Below are positions 7,273-15,932 of a DNA stretch of 64,000 nucleotides, one piece after another; the first letter of the stretch is position 1, and the number at the start of each line of letters is the position of its first letter. Where the stretch lies: NCBI RefSeq assembly GCF_041435115.1, contig NZ_CP108046.1:1488001-1552000 (forward strand), given 5' to 3'. A program made the position numbers and the translations under genes. Below the pieces are notes generated by a model. That model was given only the letters and a program-made list of their open reading frames with translations. It did no database searches and was not told the DNA's origin. The DNA is from Streptomyces sp. NBC_00289. GTDB taxonomy: Bacteria; Actinomycetota; Actinomycetes; Streptomycetales; Streptomycetaceae.

Positions 7273-9453
7273 CTAGGAACGGTCCTGAGCGACCGTGTCC
7301 CGGTCCTCATCGGGGACCGGCCCGGAGGTCAGGGATTCGGCGCCTGCGCCGGATGCCGTCTCCCGGGCCCGGTCCGCATGCCCCGGCCACCATGCCGCGT
7401 GGCCGATCAGCGCGGTGAGGCTCGGCGTGAAGAACATGGCCATCACGAAGGCGGCCACCGCGATGCCGAAGGAGACCGCGAAACCCATCTCCGTGAGCAG
7501 CGCGTTGCCCGCGAGCATCATCGTGGCGAAGGTCGCCGCGAGGATGAAGCCCGCCGCGGCCACGGTCGGCCCGGCGTGCCTCACCGCCATGCCGGCCGCT
7601 TCCCGGGGGTCGCGACCCTCGCGGGCCTCCTCGCGGAGCCGGGCGATCATGAGGATGTTGTAGTCGGTGCCGATGGCGACCACGAAGAGATACATGATCA
7701 CCGGCAGCATGAACATCAGACCCGAGTGTCCCTGCCCTTCCTGGAAGATCCATACGGTGGCGCCCAGGGTCGCGCCGAAGCCGAGGCCCACCGAGGCCAT
7801 CAGATACCAGGGGGCGACGATACTGCGCAGCAGCAACCCCAGGATGACCATGATCAGGATGGCGGCGACGGGGAAGACCGTCCGGTAGTCGTGGTTGACC
7901 GCGGTGTCGATGTCCTTGTAGATCGAGGACATGCCACCCACGAGGGCCTTGGTGCCCTCGGGTGCGTCGGAGTGCGCGACGTCGCGCACCTCGCCCACGG
8001 TGTCGATCGCCTGGTCCGTCGACGCCTCGTACTTGAGTGTGACGGTGAAGTCCGCGGTGGTGCCGTCCTTGTTCAGCTGGGTCATGCGCGCGCTCGCGAC
8101 CCCGTCCACCGCTCCGAGTTTCTTCGCGTACGCGTCGAAGGCCGCCTTGTCCAGCGGGCTGCCGTCGGTGCTGGACAGATAGACGTCGGTGGGTGCGGCG
8201 GCGCCCGCCGAGTACGCCTTCTGCATCTCGTCCTGGACGACCATGGACTCCTTGGTCTTGGGCATGGAGCCCGACGCCAGGTCGAACGTGGCCTTGTAGC
8301 CGAAGATCCCGAGGGACAGCGCGATCAGGACGAGGCCGGAGACCGCGGCGGTCAGCGCCGGGCGGCGCTGCACGCCACGGCCGAGGGCGGCGAACCGGGC
8401 GTTCTCCGGCTCACGCTGCCAGGACTTCGAGGGCCAGAAGACCTTCGGCCCGATGAGCGAGACCACGGCCGGGACCAGGGTCAGACCCGCCACCAGGGTG
8501 ACGCCGACCGCGATGGCGAGTGCCGGACCCATCTGCTTGAGGAAGCCCAGCGTGGACAGCACCAGCGCGAGGAAGGCGATGATGACGGCCCCCGCGGCCG
8601 AGGCGATGGCCTCACCGACCCGGTCGACCGCGTTGATCATCGCCTGCTTGGACTCGTCCCCGGCGCGCAGGCGTTCGCGGTAGCGGAACATCAGGAAGAG
8701 GAAGTAGTCCGTGCCCACGCCGAAGAGCACGACGATCAGGATCGACGAGACCGAACTGTTGGCCTGCAGGTCGAACAGCTTGGTGGCGTAGGCGATCAGC
8801 CCGTTGGCGATGGCGGCCACCACACCGATCAGAACCAGGGGCAGTACGGCCAGGATCGGCGCCCGGAAGATGATCAGCATGGTCAGCAGGATGATCACGA
8901 AGGTGCCGATGCCGATCAGCGCCTGGCCTCGTTTGGAGGAATCCTGCTGGTCGAGTGCCTGCGCGGCGGAGCCGCCGAGTTTGACGTCGAGATGCGTGCC
9001 CTTGGCCAGCTCCTTGGCGTCCTCCCGCAACACCTTGGCCGCGTCCGCCTGTTTGGGCTGGCCGGCGTTCTTGCTGTCCATCTGGACCAGGGTGAGGGCA
9101 TACCTGCCGTCCTTGGACGGCTGGCCGGGGACGACCTTCTGCACCTGGTCGATGTGCTTCTTGCCCAGCTCGGAGGTGATCCGGGCGACATCCTTCTTGT
9201 CGGCGGCGGTCAGCCTGCCGCCGTCGGTGCGCTGGTACAGCGCGATGGCGGACGGGGTGAAGGCGCTGGGGAACGCCTTCTCCTGGAGACTCGCCGCCTT
9301 GATGGACTCGTAACTCTTGGGCAGGAAACTGCTCTCGTCGCTGTTCGAGGGCAGGCCCGGAGCGGTGGCGACGATCGCCACCGCCGCGATCAGCCATGCC
9401 ACGATCGTCCAGACCGGATGTCGGACGACAGTGTTCCCAATACGTCGAAACAT
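7273..9453 (-). CDS. MMPL-family RND transporter
   Basis: The 726-residue membrane protein begins MFRRIGNTVVRHPVWTIVAWL at an ATG preceded by AGGAGGAC. It has the duplicated RND layout: helix 1, a large extracytoplasmic domain (about residues 40-190), five or six helices including LFGVGTDYFLFLMFRYRER, then helix 7, a second external domain and a second helix bundle with VVAIGTDYNILMIARLREE. The two GTDY segments are the proton-relay helices typical of MmpL proteins. These export lipids, siderophores or drugs; the substrate here is unknown. No MmpS partner or regulator adjoins it, so it appears monocistronic and ends at the hairpin at 7109-7147. The in-frame extension to 9588 lacks a ribosome site. 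Confidence 0.93.
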   Translation of the reverse strand: MFRRIGNTVVRHPVWTIVAWLIAAVAIVATAPGLPSNSDESSFLPKSYESIKAASLQEKAFPSAFTPSAIALYQRTDGGRLTAADKKDVARITSELGKKHIDQVQKVVPGQPSKDGRYALTLVQMDSKNAGQPKQADAAKVLREDAKELAKGTHLDVKLGGSAAQALDQQDSSKRGQALIGIGTFVIILLTMLIIFRAPILAVLPLVLIGVVAAIANGLIAYATKLFDLQANSSVSSILIVVLFGVGTDYFLFLMFRYRERLRAGDESKQAMINAVDRVGEAIASAAGAVIIAFLALVLSTLGFLKQMGPALAIAVGVTLVAGLTLVPAVVSLIGPKVFWPSKSWQREPENARFAALGRGVQRRPALTAAVSGLVLIALSLGIFGYKATFDLASGSMPKTKESMVVQDEMQKAYSAGAAAPTDVYLSSTDGSPLDKAAFDAYAKKLGAVDGVASARMTQLNKDGTTADFTVTLKYEASTDQAIDTVGEVRDVAHSDAPEGTKALVGGMSSIYKDIDTAVNHDYRTVFPVAAILIMVILGLLLRSIVAPWYLMASVGLGFGATLGATVWIFQEGQGHSGLMFMLPVIMYLFVVAIGTDYNILMIARLREEAREGRDPREAAGMAVRHAGPTVAAAGFILAATFATMMLAGNALLTEMGFAVSFGIAVAAFVMAMFFTPSLTALIGHAAWWPGHADRARETASGAGAESLTSGPVPDEDRDTVAQDRS

Positions 9454-9750
9454 GCGGGGGGTCCTCCTGGACAGGAAGATCACCGCAGCCCGGGGAGCGG
9501 ACCCCGGCATCGGCGACCTCGGTCGGCCCTCATTGCCGAGCCGGTCGAATGGTTGTCTTGGGCTCCGATCGTAGTGACCGAACGCCACTCCCGCTCCATT
9601 GGGCCCCCACTGGTGTGAGAAGCCATGGTTCCGGTTGTGGCGAACAGCCCTGCGGAGTGGGTGGTTCGGGCTGACCGGCTCGGGACGGACCTCGGCACGG
9701 CGGGCCGGGCGCCGGGCGGACCGGATCGAGGCCGTTCTCGCCGCCGTCGG

Positions 9751-10290
9751 TCAGGCCTTCGCGGCGGTGCTCGCCTTGGCCGTCGGCGGCCGCACCATGA
9801 AGACGTCGATCGGGTCCTGGGCTTCCACGACGAATCCGTGGCGCTCGTAGAGTCGGCGGGCGGAACTGCCCTGCAGGACGTTCAGGCCCACGGTCAGGCC
9901 CTGCGCGTCGGTCCGTTCCAGCACCGTGCGCAGGACGGCGGATCCGAGCCCCCGGCCCTGTTGCCGGGGAGCGAGGTAGAAGTGCTCCAGCCAGTGCCGG
10001 CTCTCAGCGGGCCGAACCGCGACGCAGCCTACGAGTTCGCCTTCGACCATGACGATCGACGTGTGCCGCGGTGAGAAGGCGTCCCGCAACCGCTGCCGCA
10101 CCCGGTGCTCGTCGTAGCGCCCGAGGCGTTCCAGATCCGGGCGCATGACCGTGGCCCGCAAGTCCACGAGCTCCTCGAGGTCTTCTGCCGCGGCAGCACG
10201 GAGCACCCAGCCCGCACCGCGCGCCGGCGCGGCCCGTGCGGACACCGCCACCTGCGATCGCGTCCCGGCTCCTGTGCCCCCTGCGTCCAT
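9751..10290 (-). CDS. GNAT-family N-acetyltransferase
   Basis: The 179-residue protein has the GNAT fold. Residues about 27-75 (WVLRAAAAEDLEELVDLRAT) form the N-terminal strand and helices. The acetyl-CoA-binding motif A reads FYLAPRQQGRGLGSAVLRTVL (about 110-130, pattern Q/RxxGxG), followed by LNVLQGSSARRLYERHGFV, the motif B arm. The acceptor substrate cannot be told from sequence. The N-terminal 25 residues are low-complexity, so a start further inside is possible; the ATG at 10290 has only a weak ribosome site. The 297 bp upstream towards the MMPL gene hold no feature I recognise. Confidence 0.88.
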   Translation of the reverse strand: MDAGGTGAGTRSQVAVSARAAPARGAGWVLRAAAAEDLEELVDLRATVMRPDLERLGRYDEHRVRQRLRDAFSPRHTSIVMVEGELVGCVAVRPAESRHWLEHFYLAPRQQGRGLGSAVLRTVLERTDAQGLTVGLNVLQGSSARRLYERHGFVVEAQDPIDVFMVRPPTAKASTAAKA

Positions 10291-10565
10291 GAACGGAAGT
10301 ATCCCAGTCCGCTTCCGGGGAGGTCGGGCCGGTGCCCCGCTCCCGGACAAGGCCACCAGGATTCCCTGAACGCCCTCGCCGCAAGGGAGTTGAGGACCTG
10401 GCGCCGCGATGTTCAGGCCGACGTAATGATGAGCTCGTCGGCGACCCACTGTGCGACGCCGTCGGGATACGGCGCCGGCAGTCCGAGGAGGAGCAGGCCA
10501 GTCCGGCCGGAGCGCCGGCCGGCTGGAGGATGAACGCCTTCGCCTGTGCGTCGCGCCTCGGACCG

Positions 10566-11585
10566 TCAGCGCCGGCGCAGCGAGGGGTCGAGCAGCGCGG
10601 GCGGAGTGTCGAACTTCTCGTCTGGGGCGAGGTCGGTGCCGGGGGCGACGATCGCGTCGATCGCGTCGAGTACGTCGGCGGAGAGCACGGTGTCGGCGGC
10701 GGCGAGCTGCGAGTGCAGGTGGTCCGTCGTACGGGGGCCGATCAGCGCGCTGGTGACGGCGGGGTGCGCGGTAACGAAACCGAGTGCCAGCTGGATCATC
10801 GTCAGGCCCGCCTGGTCGGCGACTCCCGCCAGCTTCTCGACGGCGTCGAGCCTGGCACGGTTGGCGGGGAGGGCGGTGTCGAAGCGCTCGGGCATGAACG
10901 CCGAGCGGCTGGTGGTGATGTCCCGGCCCGCGCGGACCACGCCCGACAGCCAGCCCGAGGCCAGTGGGCTCCACACCAGCACACCGAGCCCGTACTCCTC
11001 GGTCACGGGCAGGACATGGGTCTCGATCCCGCGCTGCAGGATCGAGTAGCTGGGCTGTTCGGTGACGTAACGGCTCAGGTGGTGCTCGCGGGCGGCCCAC
11101 TGCGCCTGCACGATGCGGTGGGCGGGGAAGGTCGAGGAGCCGAAGTAGCGGATCTTTCCCGCGCGTTGCAGGTCGGTCAGGGCCGACAGTGTCTCCTCGT
11201 CGCTGGTGCGCGGGTCCCACCGGTGGATCTGGTAGAGATCCACGTGGTCGACGCCGAGGCGACGCAGACTGTTGTCCAGCTCGGTGACCAGCCAGCGGCG
11301 CGAACTCCCCTGGTGGTTGCGCTCGTCGCCCATCGGCATGCTCGCCTTCGTGGCCAGCACGATGTCGTCACGGCGGCCGGCGATGGCCTTGCCGACCATC
11401 TCCTCCGACTCACCGTCGCTGTACCTGTCGGCGGTGTCGATGACGTTGATCCCGCCTTCGAGAGCGGCGTCGACGATGGCGGTGGCCTCGGCCTGGGTGG
11501 TGCGTCCGATCCTGCCGAAGTTCATCGCGCCGAGCGCGAGAGAGCTGACCTGTACACCGGTGCGGCCCAGGGTGCGGTACTGCAT
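10566..11585 (-). CDS. Aldo/keto reductase
   Basis: The 339-residue TIM-barrel protein has the AKR signature: MQYRTLGRTGVQVSSLALGAMNFG at the N-terminus and the catalytic tetrad D/Y/K/H in VIDTADRYSDG (Y near 55), VLATKASMP and QIHRWD. The NADPH-binding C-terminal region includes ALIGPRTTDHLHSQL. It belongs to the AKR11/12-like oxidoreductases acting on small aldehydes or ketones. The ATG at 11585 has a GGAGGAA ribosome site. It is divergent from a TetR gene, and its promoter is covered by twin palindromes, so it is probably the main target of that repressor and is induced by a small molecule. Confidence 0.93.
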   Translation of the reverse strand: MQYRTLGRTGVQVSSLALGAMNFGRIGRTTQAEATAIVDAALEGGINVIDTADRYSDGESEEMVGKAIAGRRDDIVLATKASMPMGDERNHQGSSRRWLVTELDNSLRRLGVDHVDLYQIHRWDPRTSDEETLSALTDLQRAGKIRYFGSSTFPAHRIVQAQWAAREHHLSRYVTEQPSYSILQRGIETHVLPVTEEYGLGVLVWSPLASGWLSGVVRAGRDITTSRSAFMPERFDTALPANRARLDAVEKLAGVADQAGLTMIQLALGFVTAHPAVTSALIGPRTTDHLHSQLAAADTVLSADVLDAIDAIVAPGTDLAPDEKFDTPPALLDPSLRRR

Positions 11586-11666
11586 GACTGTGTTCCTCCG
11601 TTGCGGGTGAATCATGGTGGCGACGCATGGCTTGGTTGTCGGGGTCCCGCTCTGACATCATGAGCA

Positions 11667-11715
11667 AACGGAACCTCGTTCCGTTAAAGATACGGAACCA
11701 TGTTCCGTTTATCAA
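11667..11715 (-). promoter_or_regulatory. Aldo/keto reductase promoter with twin TetR operators
   Basis: Two palindromes with arms ACGGAAC and GTTCCGT around 3-bp centres lie at 11667-11685 and 11692-11708, 24 bp centre to centre. On the minus strand a -35 TTGATA (11715-11710) and -10 TATCTT (11692-11687) are separated by 17 bp. The upstream operator fills the spacer and the downstream operator covers the start point. This is a near-ideal TetR-controlled promoter for the reductase; the divergent TetR gene is presumably autoregulated through the same sites. Confidence 0.82.
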
Positions 11716-11740
11716 GCCCGGTGACGGAAGGAGCGGCGCA

Positions 11741-12343
11741 ATGAACGACGGCGACGAGGGCACGGGAAGCACCGCCCGTTCCAAGCGGAAGGACGCCCAG
11801 CGCAACAAGGAGACCCTGCTCGACGCGGCCGCCTCGGTGTTCGTCACGGCCGGCGTGGAAGCGCCGGTACGCGATATCGCGGCCAAGGCAGGCGTCGGAA
11901 CGGGCACGATCTACCGCCACTTCCCCACGCGGGCGGATCTCATCATCGCCGTCTACCGGCACCAGGTCGAAGCCTGCGCCGAGGCCGGTCCGGCCCTGCT
12001 GGCGACCGGCGCGACACCGCACACCGCACTCGCGCAGTGGATCGACCTCTTCGTCGATTTCCTGGTCACCAAGCACGGACTCGCCGGGGTGCTGCAGTCC
12101 GACAACACCGGCTTCGACACGCTGCACGCCTACTTTCTCGACCGCCTCGTGCCCGTCTGCGCCCAACTCCTCGACGCCGCGGTCGCCTCCGGCGAGATCC
12201 GCTCCGACCTGAAGGCCTACGAGCTCATGCGCGGCGTCGGGAACCTCTGCGTCGGCGCGGACAGCGACCCCCGCTACGACGCGCGTCGACTGGTCGAGCT
12301 CCTCGTCGCGGGACTGCGCCGCCCGCACGAGGACAGCCGCTGA
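11741..12343 (+). CDS. TetR-family regulator
   Basis: The 200-residue protein has a short polar N-terminus and a TetR helix-turn-helix at about residues 20-65 (APVRDIAAKAGVGTGTIYRHFPTRADLI). The C-terminal domain resembles the SbtR-like group (FDTLHAYFLDRLVPVCAQLLDAAVASGEIR). GGAAGGAG precedes the ATG. Two palindromes in the divergent gap with the aldo/keto reductase are its likely operators. The ligand is unknown. Confidence 0.93.
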   Translation: MNDGDEGTGSTARSKRKDAQRNKETLLDAAASVFVTAGVEAPVRDIAAKAGVGTGTIYRHFPTRADLIIAVYRHQVEACAEAGPALLATGATPHTALAQWIDLFVDFLVTKHGLAGVLQSDNTGFDTLHAYFLDRLVPVCAQLLDAAVASGEIRSDLKAYELMRGVGNLCVGADSDPRYDARRLVELLVAGLRRPHEDSR

Positions 12344-12354
12344 AGTCCGCCCCC

Positions 12355-12382
12355 GGTGGGGGCCGGCACTCCGGCCCCCACC
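12355..12382. terminator. Bidirectional terminator between TetR and LLM genes
   Basis: Arms GGTGGGGGCCGG (12355-12366) and CCGGCCCCCACC (12371-12382) form a perfect 12-bp stem with a 4-base loop. It lies between the convergent stop codons at 12343 and 12395 and can serve both genes. Confidence 0.85.
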
Positions 12383-12394
12383 TCCTACGGCCGC

Positions 12395-13240
12395 TCACAC
12401 AACGTCGGCGAGGCGGTCCACCTGGTTCGGGTCGAGGCCGTAGCAGTAGAACATGACCTCGTCCGCGCCGAGGTCCGCGAAGCCGGAGATCGCCTCGCGG
12501 ATCCCGGTGGGGGTGGTGAGCATTCCGGCGACCATCCGGTCGGCCATGCCGGTGAAGCTGTAGTACGCGTGCATGGCGGCCCGGGCGTCGTCGATCACGT
12601 GCTGAGGGCCGAGCGCGATGTTGACCTGGGCGACGATGCGCGGTTCGCCGTCCCGGCCGTACTCCTTCCAGTAGGCGCGGACGGTGTCGAACAGGCCGCC
12701 CGCCCAGGAGGGCGCCGCCGCGGCGAGGTAGCCGTCCCCCCAGCGTGCGACGCGCTCGAGTGCGGCGGGCTTGAAGCCCCCGAAGAGGACTTCGGGGCCG
12801 CCGGGCCGGGAGGGCGCGGGGCCGATCGTGCCGACGTCGTCGCTGTACGGCTCACCGGACCACAGGCGGCGCATCACCGCCATCTGCTCGTCGAGGCGTC
12901 GGCCTCGCGTGCGCAGGTCGACGCCCGTGACCTGGTGGTCGTCGTCGCGGCCGCCGATGCCCAGGCCGAGCACCAGACGGCCACCGGTCATCCGGTCCAG
13001 GGTGGCGGCCTGTTTGGCGAGGAGGGCGGTGTCGCGCAGCGGGGCGAGAAGCACCTCGGTCTGGACGCGAATGCGGGAGGTCGCGCCGGCGAGGACGGCG
13101 AGCGCGACGAGGGGCTCCGGGTTGTCGTAGACGAGCCGGTCGAGCAGTCCGAGCGTACTGAAGGGCCCGGCGTCGGCGCGCTGGGCCCAGGTGAGCAGGC
13201 GGGCCGGGTCGCCGATGGGCAGGCCGATTCCGACGTTCAT
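12395..13240 (-). CDS. LLM-class flavin-dependent oxidoreductase
   Basis: The 281-residue protein starts MNVGIGLPIGDPARLLTWAQRAD. It carries the luciferase-like TIM-barrel blocks: FSTLGLLDRLVYDNPEPLVALAVLA, TSRIRVQTEVLLAPLRDTALLAKQAATLDRMTGGRLVLGLGIGGR and the later PEVLFGGFKPAALERVARWGDGYLAA. The pattern fits actinobacterial F420- or FMN-dependent LLM enzymes, of unknown substrate. The ATG at 13240 has CGGAGG upstream; the longer frame to 13390 is not supported. It appears monocistronic. Confidence 0.9.
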   Translation of the reverse strand: MNVGIGLPIGDPARLLTWAQRADAGPFSTLGLLDRLVYDNPEPLVALAVLAGATSRIRVQTEVLLAPLRDTALLAKQAATLDRMTGGRLVLGLGIGGRDDDHQVTGVDLRTRGRRLDEQMAVMRRLWSGEPYSDDVGTIGPAPSRPGGPEVLFGGFKPAALERVARWGDGYLAAAAPSWAGGLFDTVRAYWKEYGRDGEPRIVAQVNIALGPQHVIDDARAAMHAYYSFTGMADRMVAGMLTTPTGIREAISGFADLGADEVMFYCYGLDPNQVDRLADVV

Positions 13241-13465
13241 GACAGAGACCTCCGAAGGAAGGGTCGACGAATACAGCTGCCGCCCCTCCGGCACCTCAGC
13301 GAGGTGGGACGCTCCCGCCCTGCGGCGTGCTTCTGGGGAACGTCTCGTCGAAGTGGTCCCACCGTAGAGCGGATCGGTTCGTCGGAACAACCGAATATGG
13401 CCTCTGCCGTGATGCCCGGAGTCCCGTCACGTGAGGACGGCCCATCACCGGCGCACCCGGCCCCT

Positions 13466-14200
13466 TCAGGACGTCTTACGGCTGGCCTCGACGAACGCGG
13501 TGATCAGAGCGGGGTCCTTGACGCCCCGGCTCCGCTCCACACCGCTGGACACGTCGACTCCCCAGGGGCGGGTGGCGGCGACGGCTTCCCGGACGTTGTC
13601 CGGGGTGAGCCCGCCGGCCAGCAGCCACTTCTCACCGGAGCCCGAAGCGGAACCGGAACCGGAACCGGAACCGGCGTCAGAATCAGCACCGGCAGACGAC
13701 TTCGTATGCGACATCAGATGGGACCTGGGCTTCCTCGACCAGTCCCAGGCGACGCCGGAGCCAGGGACGGGCGCGTCGAGCAGCAGCATGTCCTCGCCCA
13801 ACTCCCCGCAGCGCGGCACGGATTCACCGAACGCCGTGGCGCGGATCAGTGTCCATCCGCCCGCCGCCAGGTCGTCGTAGTAGCCACGGTCCTCCGGCCC
13901 GTGCAGCTGGACGGCGCGGATGCCCACGGCGGTGGCCAGGGACCGTACGTCCCGCAGGGGCTCGTCGCGGAAGACGCCGACCGTCAGGACGTGCTCCGGC
14001 ACACGGCGGCACAGCCGTGCGGCCGTGGTGGCGTCGATACGGCGCGGGCTGGCCGAGAAGACGAACCCGACGGCGTCGGCGCCGGCGGCCACGGCGGTGT
14101 CGACGTCCCGCTCCGTCTTCAGACCGCAGATCTTGACGAAGAGGGAGCCGTAGGAGCCCGGGGAGTCGTTGAGGTTGCTCACCGTCCCAGCCTGCCGCAT
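13466..14200 (-). CDS. trpF: Phosphoribosylanthranilate isomerase with a low-complexity insertion
   Basis: All the TrpF strands are recognisable: FVKICGLKTERDVD, AVGFVFSASPRRI, LTVGVFRDEP, IRAVQLHGPED, MLLLDAPVPGSGVAWDW, WLLAGGLTPDNVREAV and GVDVSSGVERSRGVKD. The enzyme is a TIM barrel that isomerises phosphoribosylanthranilate in tryptophan biosynthesis. The catalytic Cys (KICGL) and Asp (LLDAP) are kept. A stretch of about 30 residues rich in Ser, Gly and Ala sits between the WDWS and WLLAGG strands, encoded in part by a hexanucleotide repeat. With the insertion the product is 244 residues against a usual 205-220. The gene is not beside other trp genes, so it may be a second copy. A GTG at 14182 is an alternative start. 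Confidence 0.88.
   Translation of the reverse strand: MRQAGTVSNLNDSPGSYGSLFVKICGLKTERDVDTAVAAGADAVGFVFSASPRRIDATTAARLCRRVPEHVLTVGVFRDEPLRDVRSLATAVGIRAVQLHGPEDRGYYDDLAAGGWTLIRATAFGESVPRCGELGEDMLLLDAPVPGSGVAWDWSRKPRSHLMSHTKSSAGADSDAGSGSGSGSASGSGEKWLLAGGLTPDNVREAVAATRPWGVDVSSGVERSRGVKDPALITAFVEASRKTS
13650..13673 (+). repeat. Hexanucleotide microsatellite GGAACC x4 inside trpF
   Basis: Four perfect GGAACC units, flanked by degenerate copies from about 13638 to 13680, encode alternating Gly-Ser in TrpF on the minus strand. The repeat keeps frame (6 bp), so slippage changes only the length of the surface loop. Confidence 0.85.
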
Positions 14201-14277
14201 GTCCGCGGGGCGCGGCGAAGGCGGGGCACGCGTCAGGAGGTCCGGCTGCCGCGCCGGGCCCGACCTACTCCCCGTCA

Positions 14278-14307
14278 GGACGCAACCGGCCAGGGACGGT
14301 TGCGTCC
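14278..14307. other. Perfect inverted repeat upstream of the tachylectin gene
   Basis: Arms GGACGCAACCG (14278-14288) and CGGTTGCGTCC (14297-14307) enclose 8 bases. It lies in the 265-bp divergent gap between trpF and the tachylectin-NlpC gene. It could be a transcriptional barrier, an RNA hairpin in a leader or an operator. No gene is otherwise visible in this gap. Confidence 0.6.
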
Positions 14308-14465
14308 AGACGATCTCTCTTCCCACCCCTGTGACCTGCGACGAAAGTAGTTCCTGCCACCGGGCGCCACACCTTCGACAACCTTCACAGCTGTACCTGC
14401 AGGGCAGCTGTCCAGGCCGGAACGTGGCTTCGCCCGCTCGACTTCTCAACCGCAGGAGCACCTTC

Positions 14466-15755
14466 ATGAAGCTGAGCAACGTCATCCGCCGTACCTCCGC
14501 CGCCCTGGCCGTCGGCGCGATGTCCCTCGGACTGGTGACCGTCACCGGCGGGGCCGCGCAGGCCGTCGCCTCGTGCACCGGTGACGTGTCGATCTACGGC
14601 ACGCTGTCGGACGGCCGGCTGACGTACACCCAGATCGAGCCGAACACCGGCGATCGCGCCAAGACGCTCGTCGGCCCAGGCCTCGGGTTCACCCCGAAGG
14701 CCATGGCGACCCTCAACTTCAACACGGTGCTGGTCACCTCAACCGCCGGCGACCTCTACCGGGTGGATGTCCAGACGAACAACACCTCGCTGACGCTCGC
14801 GGGTGTCACCAAGATCTGGGACGGCGGCTGGACCTTCGACAAGATGGTCTACGACGGTGCCGGTCACCTCTACGGCACGGTCGAGGGCCAGTTGCACCAG
14901 TACCTCGTGTCGCAGGCGAAGCCCTCGGGTTCGGCGCACATCGGCCAGCACGTGGTCATCGACACCGGGTTCGTGCTCAAGACGCTGGCCGCCGCGGGAG
15001 ACGACCGCATCGTCGCCTCGACCTCCGACGGCCGCCTGCTCAGCTACAAGATCAACGGCGTGAACGACTGGGACCGATCGGTCCTGAAGTCGAGCGGCTG
15101 GTCGTCGGTGGACTCGCTCTCCTCCCCCGGCGGCGGCCTCTACTACGGCCGTACCAACGGCGGCATGTACTGGTACCACGACTCGGACCCGACCGACGGT
15201 GACGGCAGCGACATCGCGTACCACCCCAGCGACCCGGTGGACGCGTCCGGCTGGACCCAGAGCCTGCTGTCGGCCTACGCGGACAACTGCGCCTACGTGG
15301 CCCCGGCCCCGCCGAAGTCCGTGCAGGGCGGCACGATCTACCGCAACGAGGTCATGGCCCGGGCCAAGGACTGGTACAACCGCAACGTCCAGTACAGCCA
15401 GAGCGCCTACGCCGGCGACGTCGACGGCGACCACTCCTACCGCACCGACTGCTCCGGCTTCGTCTCCATGGCCTGGCACCTCACCACCTCGCTCACGACG
15501 TCGAGCCTGCCCAGCGCGGGAACGCAGATCTCCAAGGCCGACCTCCGGCCCGGTGACGCGCTCAACTCCAGCGGCGAGGGGCACGTGGTCCTCTTCGCGG
15601 GCTGGAAGGACCAGGACGCGGGCACCTTCTACTACTACTCCGAGGGCAGCCCGAGCTCCGACATGAACTACTCGGTCGCCAACGTCTACAGCGGCACCAT
15701 CGACAGCCACCCGGCCTCGTCGTACGTCGCCCTGCGCTACGACAAGATCGCCTGA
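14466..15755 (+). CDS. Secreted tachylectin-domain protein with NlpC/P60-like peptidase domain
   Basis: The 429-residue protein has a Sec signal (MKLSNVIRRTSAALAVGAM, cleavage near residue 33-36). Residues about 37-275 repeat motifs such as VSIYGTLSDGRLTYT, KAMATLNFNTVLVTSTAGDLYRVDV, DDRIVASTSDGRLLSY and GGGLYYGRTNGGMYWY, typical of a tachylectin-2-like beta-propeller, a sugar-binding fold. The C-terminal 140 residues look like an NlpC/P60-type cysteine peptidase: C329 in RTDCSGFVSMAW and H373 in SGEGHVVLFAGW. It therefore probably binds a glycan and cleaves peptidoglycan stem peptides outside the cell. The propeller is closely paralogous to that encoded at 16495-17682. A strong hairpin follows the gene. 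Confidence 0.85.
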   Translation: MKLSNVIRRTSAALAVGAMSLGLVTVTGGAAQAVASCTGDVSIYGTLSDGRLTYTQIEPNTGDRAKTLVGPGLGFTPKAMATLNFNTVLVTSTAGDLYRVDVQTNNTSLTLAGVTKIWDGGWTFDKMVYDGAGHLYGTVEGQLHQYLVSQAKPSGSAHIGQHVVIDTGFVLKTLAAAGDDRIVASTSDGRLLSYKINGVNDWDRSVLKSSGWSSVDSLSSPGGGLYYGRTNGGMYWYHDSDPTDGDGSDIAYHPSDPVDASGWTQSLLSAYADNCAYVAPAPPKSVQGGTIYRNEVMARAKDWYNRNVQYSQSAYAGDVDGDHSYRTDCSGFVSMAWHLTTSLTTSSLPSAGTQISKADLRPGDALNSSGEGHVVLFAGWKDQDAGTFYYYSEGSPSSDMNYSVANVYSGTIDSHPASSYVALRYDKIA

Positions 15756-15774
15756 CCCACCGCCCCACACCCTC

Positions 15775-15800
15775 AGGGCCCCGCCGTACGGCGGGGCCCT
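15775..15800 (+). terminator. Strong terminator after the tachylectin-NlpC gene
   Basis: Arms AGGGCCCCGCC (15775-15785) and GGCGGGGCCCT (15790-15800) with loop GTAC form a perfect 11-bp stem, 20 bp after the stop codon. Confidence 0.88.
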
Positions 15801-15932
15801 CCGGCGTTCCGACGGCTGTCCCAAAACGGCCACCGCGGAATCCTGTCGTCCCCCTACCAAGATCACTTAACGTCCGTTCAGTCACCGGACCCCCGTGACA
15901 CCAGACCCCCATGACCAAGGGAGCGCCCCACC

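Noticed and set aside
7378..9618. A 746-codon plus-strand frame opposite the MMPL gene
   Set aside because: Asp/Gly/Gln/His-rich composition typical of the antisense of a G/C3-biased gene; the minus strand has a convincing transporter.
10391..10560. Minus-strand tail reading PDGVAQWVADELIITSA before a stop
   Set aside because: It looks slightly protein-like but is too short, has no family I can name and no start; treated as non-coding sequence between the acetyltransferase and the reductase.
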